Shown piece after piece: positions 1 through 6,622 of a stretch of DNA of 8,865 bases. The stretch spans positions 1 through 8,865 of the forward strand of contig DQOP01000122.1 of the NCBI GenBank assembly GCA_015658585.1, given 5' to 3'. This stretch comes from Candidatus Poseidoniales archaeon. GTDB taxonomy: Archaea > Thermoplasmatota > Poseidoniia > MGIII > CG-Epi1. Position 1 is the first letter of the stretch; each line of letters begins with the position of its first letter. A program made the position numbers and the translations under genes. Under the pieces are notes generated by a model. That model did not search any database and was not told the DNA's origin. It worked only from the letters and a program-made list of their open reading frames with translations.

Positions 1-33
1 TATTTTGAGGATGCAGTGAGGGCTATTTCTTGA
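1..33 (+). CDS. 3' end of an unidentified gene (partial)
   Basis: The reading frame starting at base 1 stays open and ends at TGA 31-33, giving only the C-terminal residues YFEDAVRAIS. The stop overlaps the TTG start of the next gene in a TTGA quartet, the same arrangement seen at two junctions in the minus-strand operon. That makes this frame the likeliest end of an upstream gene co-transcribed with the DUF92 gene. A competing frame ends at TGA 17-19, and the frame of the downstream gene itself stops at TGA 6-8. Ten residues are too few to name a family. Confidence 0.45.
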   Translation, partial: YFEDAVRAIS

Positions 34-806
34 TAGATCAGATAGTAGTACCAGATACAGCAACTATTGTTCTTGTTGCTCTTACTAGTCTTCTTATATC
101 TGGAATAGCTTTTTACAAAAAGGTTCTGGATCAGGGTGGTTCGGCTTTAGCATTCTTAATTTGTTTTGTATCCGGTACTCTTGGTCACTGGAGCTGGTTA
201 TTACTTCTTCTGATTTTTGTTGGCAGTTCTTTTCTGGCTACCAGATTTGCTATTGTTTACAAGATGGCCTTAGGTGTTGAGGAAAGTGATGCAGGTACCA
301 GGGGAGGCTCTAATGTTGTTTCCAATGGTATTTTACCTCCTATTGTGGCTTTAGCATATAGTCTAGGTTTGCTGCAACCCGAACAGGCATTGGTCGCCTT
401 TACGACATCTATCGCGGCAGCAAGTGCTGATACGATGGCTAGTGAGATAGGGGTGCTTTCTCCAAAACCAGTAATGATAATTAGGCCTTGGCAGACAGTC
501 GAACCTGGCACAGATGGTGGAGTTTCTTTAGAGGGAACACTTGCGTCGTTGTTGTCATCAGTTTCGATGTCCATGCTATCTTTTGCAGCTTTTGTACTGA
601 TAATAGGGTCAGATCATCCACTTTCGTTGCCATTTGAGATAAATTATCTATACATTTCTGCATTTTTTGGTTTTTTTGGCAGTATTATTGATTCTTTGCT
701 AGGCGCGACCTTGGAAAGTAGAGGCATTTTAGGCAATAGTGGAGTAAATTTCTGTTCAATAACCTTAACTGTTATACTTTCTCTTGTATTTTTGGGCATT
801 TCATAA
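30..806 (+). CDS. DUF92 / TIGR00297 family integral membrane protein
   Basis: This is a 258-residue polytopic membrane protein with hydrophobic segments near residues 11-29, 37-70 (probably two), 101-133 (two), 168-193, 207-227 and 241-257. The conserved DUF92 blocks are visible in order: RGGSNVVSNG (91-100), ASADTMASEIG (131-141), VEPGTDGGVSLEGT (157-170), GFFGSIIDSLLGATLE (214-229) and GNSGVNF (235-241). The plant member VTE6 is assigned phytyl-phosphate kinase activity, so a polyprenyl-phosphate role in membrane lipid metabolism is a reasonable guess, but archaeal members are uncharacterised. The start is TTG at 30. The frame has a stop at 6-8 with no ATG or GTG between, and a GAGGG Shine-Dalgarno (18-22) sits 7 bases upstream. 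The TTG overlaps the preceding gene's stop, suggesting coupled translation. The family call is firm; the biochemical role is inference. Confidence 0.88.
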   Translation: MIDQIVVPDTATIVLVALTSLLISGIAFYKKVLDQGGSALAFLICFVSGTLGHWSWLLLLLIFVGSSFLATRFAIVYKMALGVEESDAGTRGGSNVVSNGILPPIVALAYSLGLLQPEQALVAFTTSIAAASADTMASEIGVLSPKPVMIIRPWQTVEPGTDGGVSLEGTLASLLSSVSMSMLSFAAFVLIIGSDHPLSLPFEINYLYISAFFGFFGSIIDSLLGATLESRGILGNSGVNFCSITLTVILSLVFLGIS

Positions 807-810
807 GTAT

Positions 811-820
811 TTTTATATAA
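811..820 (+). promoter_or_regulatory. TATA box for the thermosome gene
   Basis: The sequence TTTTATATAA lies just after the DUF92 stop codon. Its centre is about 25 bases before position 841, which would place the transcript start about 12 bases ahead of the thermosome ATG. A GTGAT element (843-847), complementary to the 3' end of archaeal 16S rRNA, then lies 5 bases before the ATG. The T-run at 810-814 could also act as a U-rich terminator for the upstream gene. No heat-shock operator is recognisable. Confidence 0.6.
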
Positions 821-852
821 AGGCTTCAAAGCTTGTTATTCAGTGATGTAAT

Positions 853-2487
853 ATGATATCAGGAAATACACCGATTGTAATATTGAAAGAAGGAACAAAA
901 CGTAATAGTGGCCGTAGTGCCACACAAAGCAATATTTTAGCTGCCAAAGCTATCGCTGAAGCTGTAAGATCAACCTTGGGCCCTAAAGGTATGGACAAGA
1001 TGCTTGTTGATTCCATGGGGGATGTTGTGATTACGAATGATGGGGTAACCATCTTGAAGGAAATTGAAGTTGAGCACCCCGCTGCTAAAATGGTTGTCGA
1101 AGTTGCCAAGACTCAAGATTCGGAATGTGGGGATGGAACTACTACTGCAGTAATCTTAGCAGGCGAATTACTAAAGAATGCAGAGGAACTACTAGAACAA
1201 GGAGTGCATGCAACAGCAATATCCAACGGTTATCGTAGAGCCGCTAAGGAGTCGGCCAGTATCTTGGAAAAGATTGCAACACCTGTTCGACGTAGCGAGA
1301 CATCCGTATTGAAGGCGATTGCCATAACATCAATGACCGGCAAATCTTCGGAGGCTCATGCAGATTTTCTGGCAGATTTAGCTGTAGAATCAGTCAAGTC
1401 AGTTGCCGAAGGCCGAGGCAAGAAGATAGTGGTTGACCGTGATAATATTAAAATTCAGAAGAAGCAAGGAGGTTCTATATCAGATACAGAACTGATTTCT
1501 GGAATTATAATTGATAAAGAACCAGTACATAGTGGGATGCCTAGGAGCCTCTCAAAGGTCAAGGTGGCTCTAGTCGATGCTCCATTTGAAATTAAAAAGA
1601 CCGAAATCGAATCCAAAATTCAGATTAATGATCCTTCCCAGATTCAGGCATTCTTGGATCAGGAAGAGTCGTCTATCAAGAAAATGGTTGATCAGGTACA
1701 TAAATCTGGCGCAAAGGTCCTGATTTGTCAGAAGGGTATTGATGACTTAGCTCAACACTACTTGGCCAAGCATGATATAATGGCAATTCGCAGAGCCAAG
1801 AAGTCGGATATCGAGGCTCTGGCCAAGGCGACTGGTGGAAGAGTCGTTTCCAACATTGAAGGATTAAGTGAACAAGATCTAGGATTTGCAGGAGTAGTCG
1901 AAGTCAGGAAAATAGGCGATGATGAAATGACTTTTGTCATGGATTGTAAGAATCCCAAGGCAGTTTCCGTCTTAGTACGTGGAGGAAGTGAGCATGTAGT
2001 GGATGAGATTGATCGCAATCTGGCTGATGCCATCGGCGTAGTTTCCCTTGTTTTCCAAGATGGTAAGATAGTTACTGGGGGAGGCGCAACGGAGATTGAG
2101 TTAGCACTAAAACTGAGAAAGTATGCCCCTAGAGTTGGAGGACGTGAACAAATGGCTATCGAGGCCTTCGCTAAAGCGATTGAAGTAGTTCCAATCACTC
2201 TGGCCGAAAATGCAGGTCTTGATGTACTTGACACCTTGATGGACCTCCGTAAGGCACACACTAAGAGAGGCAGGAATCAGCATGCTGGTTTAGATGCATT
2301 TACAGGCAAGGTCGTCAATATGAGATCACGCAATGTAGTTGAACCATTACGAGTCAAGACACAGGCATTGAGCAGTGCAACGGATGTAGCAACCATGATT
2401 CTCAGAATTGATGATGTTATTGCTTCGAAACAGCCAGAAGGGCCCGAGACTGACGGCGGTGACGGTATGCCTCCCGGGATGATGTAG
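853..2487 (+). CDS. thsA: Thermosome subunit (group II chaperonin, CCT/TCP-1 family)
   Basis: This is a 544-residue, full-length group II chaperonin subunit. It assembles into double-ring cytosolic complexes that fold proteins using ATP, with a built-in lid and no GroES. The equatorial ATP site is intact: LGPKGMDKM (42-50), TNDGVTI (61-67) and ECGDGTTT (91-98), whose Asp is a conserved nucleotide/Mg site. The [10 protein letters not shown] motif (407-416) marks the return to the second equatorial half. The N-terminus ([12 protein letters not shown]) aligns with the family from about residue 6, supporting the ATG at 853. The C-terminus is a Gly/Met-rich tail ([10 protein letters not shown]) typical of thermosomes. 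The gene has its own TATA box and is probably monocistronic. It ends 2 bases from the stop of the oppositely oriented aceE. Archaea often carry two or three paralogs, so the alpha label is nominal. Confidence 0.97.
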   Translation: MISGNTPIVILKEGTKRNSGRSATQSNILAAKAIAEAVRSTLGPKGMDKMLVDSMGDVVITNDGVTILKEIEVEHPAAKMVVEVAKTQDSECGDGTTTAVILAGELLKNAEELLEQGVHATAISNGYRRAAKESASILEKIATPVRRSETSVLKAIAITSMTGKSSEAHADFLADLAVESVKSVAEGRGKKIVVDRDNIKIQKKQGGSISDTELISGIIIDKEPVHSGMPRSLSKVKVALVDAPFEIKKTEIESKIQINDPSQIQAFLDQEESSIKKMVDQVHKSGAKVLICQKGIDDLAQHYLAKHDIMAIRRAKKSDIEALAKATGGRVVSNIEGLSEQDLGFAGVVEVRKIGDDEMTFVMDCKNPKAVSVLVRGGSEHVVDEIDRNLADAIGVVSLVFQDGKIVTGGGATEIELALKLRKYAPRVGGREQMAIEAFAKAIEVVPITLAENAGLDVLDTLMDLRKAHTKRGRNQHAGLDAFTGKVVNMRSRNVVEPLRVKTQALSSATDVATMILRIDDVIASKQPEGPETDGGDGMPPGMM

Positions 2488-2497
2488 TCTCAGTCTC
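2446..2497. repeat. 8-bp inverted repeat spanning the convergent stop codons
   Basis: GAGACTGA (2446-2453) and TCAGTCTC (2490-2497) are perfect inverted copies separated by 36 bases. They bracket the stop codons of both the thermosome gene and aceE. A transcript from either strand could fold the same 8-bp stem. Neither side has the long T-run expected of an archaeal intrinsic terminator. An 8-bp match at this spacing is expected several times by chance in a window of this size, so the location is the only argument for function. Confidence 0.25.
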
Positions 2498-5150
2498 TGG
2501 AAGGGTCTTTTGCATCTGGATTGATATCAAGCGTTTTCAACGCCTTGTTAGCTTTCACTTGGGATATTTTACCTTCACTAAGTAAGGTGCTTATGGCCGC
2601 TGCAGCTATGTGTTCAGCATCCATCTCGAAGAATTTTCTCAGATTCTCTCTCGTATCACTTCTTCCAAATCCATCAGTTCCCAAACTCACATACTTTCCA
2701 GGCACCCACTGTTCGATCATATCTGGAACTGCTTTCATGTGATCGGTTGCAACTATTGTGATCATTTCATTATTTCCTAAAACGGTAGATATGTATGGTA
2801 CTTTTGGCTTTTTCATGGGATTCAGTAGATTCCATCTTTCACAGCTCAATGCGTTCCTTCTTAGGCTTCCAAAACTGGTCGCGCTCCAGATCTCACTCTT
2901 GAGACCAAAGCCTTCCAGTATTTTACTGGCTTTCAGTATCTGTTGCATTATGGACCCGCTTCCTACTAACCTAATATCTGCTCCCTTAACACTCTTGAAT
3001 TTGTATATGCCCCTGATAATCCCTTTTTCGCAATTTTTAGGTACAGAGGGCATTGGATAATTCTCGTTGTACAGGGTCATATAGTAAAAAAGATCCTCGT
3101 TATTCTCATACATTCTGCGCAATCCTTCTCTGATGATAACTCCTATCTCGTACGCGAAGGCAGGGTCATAGGCTATACAGTTCGGTACGGTCGTTGAGAT
3201 TAATAGGCTGTGTCCATCTTGGTGTTGTAGCCCTTCTCCGTTCAGAGTTGTCCTGCCCGCCGTTGCACCCAACAAGAAACCTCTTGCCCTTGAGTCCGCA
3301 GCGCACCAGATTTGATCTCCAACTCTCTGGAATCCGAACATCGAATAATAGATATAGAATGGAATTGTTGGCTTTCCAACATTGGCATATGCAGTTCCTG
3401 CCGCTGTAAAACTGCTCATCGCTCCAGCCTCCGATATTCCCTCTTCCAATATCTGGCCACTCTCAGATTCCTTGTAACTCAGAAGGAGTTCTGAATCTAC
3501 GGGAGTGTATATCTGACCTTGAGCATTGTAGATCTTGAATTCTGTAAAGAGGGCTTCCATTCCAAAGGTCCTAGCTTCATCGGGAACAATTGGGACAATC
3601 AAGTTTCCTATTTTTTCATCTTTCATGAGATTACGAAGCAGACGCACAAAGGCCATAGTCGTTGAAACTTCTTGACCTTCTGGAGTCCCTTTGTCAAATT
3701 CAGTGAAGGCTTCTTTGTTGGGCATATGAAATCCACTATAGGTTGCCTTTCTCTTGGGGATGGATCCTCCAAGCTCCTTTCTGCGTTCCATCAAATATCT
3801 GATTTCTTCGCTATCTGCCGCTGGCTTGTAGTAGGGCATATCATCCAATTCTGAATCTGTAAATGGTATCTCGAGTAAATCTCTGAAGTATTGCCAGTCA
3901 GACTTCTCCAAATTCTTTTTCTGATGAGTCACATTTCTAGCTTGGAATCCTTTACCAAGTGCCCATCCCTTGACCGTTTTAGCAAGAATTACAGTTGGTT
4001 GACCGGTGTGGTTTACCGCTTCTTTATAAGCTGCATAAATTTTCAGCGAGTCGTGCCCCCCTCTTCTCAATTTAGTCAGTCCTTTGTCATCTAGATCCTC
4101 TACTAATCTGGTCAATTCAGGTTCAGGTCCGAAAAAATTTTCACGAATATAATCACCTGAGGATGCAGCTAAAGTCTGGTAATCTCCATCAACCGTACTT
4201 TCCATTTTCCGTAAAAGATGCCCCATCTCATCTTTTTGTAATAAGGGATCCCAGTCCCGTCCCCACAATACTTTGATAACATTCCATCCTGAGCCTCTGA
4301 AAATAGCCTCTAGTTCTTGAATAATCTTTCCATTACCTCTTACAGGGCCGTCCAATCTTTGTAGATTACAATTAACTACAAACGTTAGATTGTCAAGTTT
4401 TTCTCTATGGGCCAAGTGTAATGCGTGTAGTGTTTCAGGTTCATCACATTCTCCATCTCCTACGAATGCCCAGACTCTACTTTCTGAGGTGTCAATTATT
4501 TCTCTTTCTCTAAGATATCTTAGAAATCTCGCGTGATAAATTGCGTTTGTGGGCCCCAGTCCCATTGAGACGGTTGGGAATTCCCAGAAATCAGGCATTA
4601 GTCTAGGGTGAGGATAACTGGAAAGACCTTTCCCGAAGGCCTCTCTTCTGAAATGATCCAGCTGGTCCTCAGTCAATCTATCTTCTAGGTATGCCCTTGA
4701 GTATATTCCAGGGGATGCATGTCCCTGAAAATATATGAAATCTCCAATTCCTTTATCCTTTCCTTTGAAGAAATGATGAAAACCTACTTCATAGAGGTTT
4801 GCTGCCGAGGCATAAGTCGAAATGTGTCCTCCAATTCCTGAAAAATTCTGATTGGCCTTGGAAACCATCATTGCCGCGTTCCATCTTATAATTCGTCTGA
4901 TTTTTCTCTCAATAACCTCATCACCAGGATAATCAGGTTCAGATTCAGGAGGTATGGTATTGACATAAGGACTATTTGTCAGCAGGGGAATCGCGATGTT
5001 TCGGTCTCTGACTTCTCTAATTAGGGTTTGAAGTAAGTAGCGAGCTCTTTCTTGCCCTTTTATGTCTATGATTGATGCAATAGAGTCTATCCATTCCTCT
5101 GTTTCTTGAGGGTCCCTATCTGGCAACTGTTGCCTATATCCTTTTTTCAT
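2490..5150 (-). CDS. aceE: Pyruvate dehydrogenase E1 component, homodimeric (AceE) type
   Basis: This 886-residue protein is almost exactly the length of E. coli AceE (887) and collinear with it by eye. It would decarboxylate pyruvate with thiamine diphosphate (ThDP) and transfer the acetyl group to the lipoyl domain of an E2. The ThDP/Mg motif runs from GDGE (231-234) through NCNLQRLDGPVRGNGKI (260-276). Counterparts of E. coli active-site residues appear as His109 (GGHI), His144 (FQGHASPG), His409 (mobile loop, NVTHQ), Glu570 (EEGISEAG, cofactor activation) and His643 (LNGEGLQHQDGH). The N-terminal 50 residues, which in E. coli bind E2, are also conserved. The ATG at 5150 is preceded by a good Shine-Dalgarno. 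No E2, E3 or regulator gene is in the window. Most archaea use a ferredoxin oxidoreductase or a heterotetrameric E1, so ancestral transfer from bacteria is likely. Base composition looks like that of its neighbours. Confidence 0.96.
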   Translation of the reverse strand: MKKGYRQQLPDRDPQETEEWIDSIASIIDIKGQERARYLLQTLIREVRDRNIAIPLLTNSPYVNTIPPESEPDYPGDEVIERKIRRIIRWNAAMMVSKANQNFSGIGGHISTYASAANLYEVGFHHFFKGKDKGIGDFIYFQGHASPGIYSRAYLEDRLTEDQLDHFRREAFGKGLSSYPHPRLMPDFWEFPTVSMGLGPTNAIYHARFLRYLREREIIDTSESRVWAFVGDGECDEPETLHALHLAHREKLDNLTFVVNCNLQRLDGPVRGNGKIIQELEAIFRGSGWNVIKVLWGRDWDPLLQKDEMGHLLRKMESTVDGDYQTLAASSGDYIRENFFGPEPELTRLVEDLDDKGLTKLRRGGHDSLKIYAAYKEAVNHTGQPTVILAKTVKGWALGKGFQARNVTHQKKNLEKSDWQYFRDLLEIPFTDSELDDMPYYKPAADSEEIRYLMERRKELGGSIPKRKATYSGFHMPNKEAFTEFDKGTPEGQEVSTTMAFVRLLRNLMKDEKIGNLIVPIVPDEARTFGMEALFTEFKIYNAQGQIYTPVDSELLLSYKESESGQILEEGISEAGAMSSFTAAGTAYANVGKPTIPFYIYYSMFGFQRVGDQIWCAADSRARGFLLGATAGRTTLNGEGLQHQDGHSLLISTTVPNCIAYDPAFAYEIGVIIREGLRRMYENNEDLFYYMTLYNENYPMPSVPKNCEKGIIRGIYKFKSVKGADIRLVGSGSIMQQILKASKILEGFGLKSEIWSATSFGSLRRNALSCERWNLLNPMKKPKVPYISTVLGNNEMITIVATDHMKAVPDMIEQWVPGKYVSLGTDGFGRSDTRENLRKFFEMDAEHIAAAAISTLLSEGKISQVKANKALKTLDINPDAKDPSRD

Positions 5151-5157
5151 ATCTATA

Positions 5158-5164
5158 TCCTTTC
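5158..5164 (-). promoter_or_regulatory. Shine-Dalgarno site of aceE
   Basis: Read on the minus strand, GAAAGGA lies 7 bases before the ATG at 5148-5150. It supports this start codon for the 886-residue product. Confidence 0.6.
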
Positions 5165-5175
5165 TATAATCATCG

Positions 5176-5192
5176 TATTTATATTATTTAGA
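5176..5192 (-). promoter_or_regulatory. Possible TATA region of aceE, overlapping the 3' end of the DHS-like gene
   Basis: The minus strand reads TCTAAATAATATAAATA here. It covers the stop codon of the upstream gene and most of the 33-base gap before aceE. The exact box is uncertain. Using AATATAAATA (5176-5185) would start transcription near 5155, downstream of the Shine-Dalgarno. Using the outer TAAATAA register would start it near 5164 and include the Shine-Dalgarno. No T-run terminator separates aceE from the upstream operon, so readthrough from eS6 is also possible. Confidence 0.4.
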
Positions 5193-6260
5193 TTTGAAGA
5201 TATTGGTGAATTGCCTGCCTTTTCTTCTTTTATCCCTTAGTTTCTGGTGCACGTATCCAATTAATAATGAAAAGTATACAGTGGCCTCACCCCAAACCAT
5301 CACTTCCTCTATTTCCTTGTCGTTTTTACCCCATGAAATTGCCTCTTTAAGTGTCGAACCAGACAATCCCCCGTCTCTTACATCAGCCGTACTTATTTGT
5401 ATTCCAAATTTGTGTTTATCAACCTTATAACCTAACATTTCAGCCGCCACTACTGCATCCTGTGAATAATTCTTTGGGACTCCGCCTCCAACAACAATAA
5501 GTCCTGTATCTCCACATTTACTTTTGAGGTATGCCAATTCTCTAAGGTCTTTGATAGAGTCTATGCTCATCGTGTTCTGTTTTCTATTTTGATGCATGGC
5601 TAATCCAATTCCTATTGAAGAATCATTGATTGCCGGAATAAAGATTGGAACTTTCTTTTCGTATGCCGCCTGCATCACGCTATTACTAACTCCTTGTGCA
5701 TTTGACATCCATTTGCCAGTAAATTCCATGAATTCCCTGCTAGAATAGTGGCCTTCAGGTATTTCTGAGGCGATTTTCTTGAATGTTAGATCTACTTGCC
5801 TAAGCCCCATTTCATCCAGTAGGTGATCATATACCCGATCTATGCTCAGTGATTGCAATTCCTGATCATCTTGTTCTGGACTGCAAACATAATGCTTGTG
5901 TCCCAAGGCTTCCAGCATATCCTGCTCGAACAAGGCTCCTGTACAGACTAAAACGTCAACTAAATTATTCCGAATAGCATCAATGGTTATCTGCCTGAGG
6001 CCTGCTCCAAACAAACTTCCTGCCAGCGACCATATGATTCCAGTTGGGGATAGTGATTGTTTATGATACAAGTGTGCAGCCTGCCCTAAATTCCTAGCTT
6101 GGAAACTGGATTTAGCATAGGCGTCAATCAAATCGATAAGGCCCCTAGATTCGTTAATTATTATTTGCTGGACTTCTTTGGACATCAATTCTCTCTTTCT
6201 TTGAAGTTCGGGTGTTGTAAGCTCAATAGTTGGCAACTCAGGTATTTTATTTTTTTTCAA
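5184..6260 (-). CDS. Deoxyhypusine synthase family protein (DHS-like, variant substrate pocket)
   Basis: This 358-residue protein belongs to the deoxyhypusine synthase family. Canonical members use NAD and spermidine to attach a 4-aminobutyl group to one lysine of IF5A. Visible features are an N-terminal NAD-site block VDVLVCTGALFEQD (101-114), VPIFIPAINDSSIG (204-217), the glycine block IVVGGGVPKNY (255-265) and DGGLSGSTLKEAISWGK (296-312). The catalytic lysine (human Lys329) is Lys312, and human Glu323 and Trp327 match Glu306 and Trp310. By-eye alignment shows human Asp243, His288, Asn292 and Asp316, which contact spermidine, replaced by Ile218, Asn264, Asp268 and Leu299. This resembles the DHS-like subfamily, so the substrate is uncertain. 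The TTG start overlaps the PIN gene's stop (TTGA, 6257-6260). ATG at 6185 (Met26) would give 333 residues, nearer the usual length, and is a real alternative. Operon position favours a translation role. Confidence 0.87.
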   Translation of the reverse strand: MKKNKIPELPTIELTTPELQRKRELMSKEVQQIIINESRGLIDLIDAYAKSSFQARNLGQAAHLYHKQSLSPTGIIWSLAGSLFGAGLRQITIDAIRNNLVDVLVCTGALFEQDMLEALGHKHYVCSPEQDDQELQSLSIDRVYDHLLDEMGLRQVDLTFKKIASEIPEGHYSSREFMEFTGKWMSNAQGVSNSVMQAAYEKKVPIFIPAINDSSIGIGLAMHQNRKQNTMSIDSIKDLRELAYLKSKCGDTGLIVVGGGVPKNYSQDAVVAAEMLGYKVDKHKFGIQISTADVRDGGLSGSTLKEAISWGKNDKEIEEVMVWGEATVYFSLLIGYVHQKLRDKRRKGRQFTNIFKSK

Positions 6261-6622
6261 ATTAATTCACTTTCCGTTGGGATGAGCCGAGTCTTTCCTC
6301 TTATCCTTAAGGCATTGAGGGCTCTCTTTTCTAGTTCTTCAAGCAAATCCTTGTCATTGGTTGCTATAACATAGCCCCTTTCAGAGGCAGATACAAGCAT
6401 TTTGTCAGCATACCCTTGTCCAACATCAATAATATCCTGTGTTTTACAATACTCCAGGGCTGCCTTGGCTTGTTTAGTCCCTAACTTCTCAAGTTCAGAG
6501 ATAACGCAGCTGGGTACAGCTATATCGTAACCTGGTGCAACTTCTGTGATAGCATTCCTAAAATCGGGTCCTCCACTAAAAGTCCATAATATGATATTGG
6601 TATCAACTAAAACAGTTTTCAT
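6257..6622 (-). CDS. PIN-domain nuclease, Fcf1/Utp24-like (COG1412-type)
   Basis: This small PIN-domain protein has 121 residues from the ATG at 6620-6622. Counting the extra TTG codon just upstream, the acidic active-site set is Asp8 (LVDTN), Glu44 (ISELEKLG), Asp74 (GYADKML) and Asp91 (IATNDKDL), the pattern expected for metal-dependent RNA cleavage. The VPSCVISELEKLG and GYADKM...VIATNDKDL segments resemble archaeal relatives of eukaryotic Fcf1/Utp24, which cut pre-rRNA. They do not look like a VapC toxin, and there is no antitoxin gene beside it. The chosen ATG overlaps the aIF2-gamma stop by one base (TGATG). A TTG at 6623-6625 overlapping by four bases is the alternative start. Genes of this family commonly follow aIF2-gamma in euryarchaea, which supports an rRNA or ribosome-related role. 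Cleavage specificity is unknown. Confidence 0.85.
   Translation of the reverse strand: MKTVLVDTNIILWTFSGGPDFRNAITEVAPGYDIAVPSCVISELEKLGTKQAKAALEYCKTQDIIDVGQGYADKMLVSASERGYVIATNDKDLLEELEKRALNALRIRGKTRLIPTESELI

Noticed and set aside
1758..2261. 167-residue open frame on the minus strand inside the thermosome gene
   Set aside because: It lies entirely antisense to a highly conserved chaperonin sequence, resembles no family and has no promoter or ribosome site of its own. It is a by-product of the codon use of the real gene.
2472..2479. Palindrome TCCCGGGA near the thermosome stop
   Set aside because: It encodes the conserved Pro-Pro-Gly part of the C-terminal tail, so coding constraint explains it.
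6257..6622. PIN gene as a VapC toxin of a toxin-antitoxin pair
   Set aside because: No small antitoxin gene is adjacent. The gene is embedded in a translation operon, and its motifs fit the Fcf1/Utp24-like group better.
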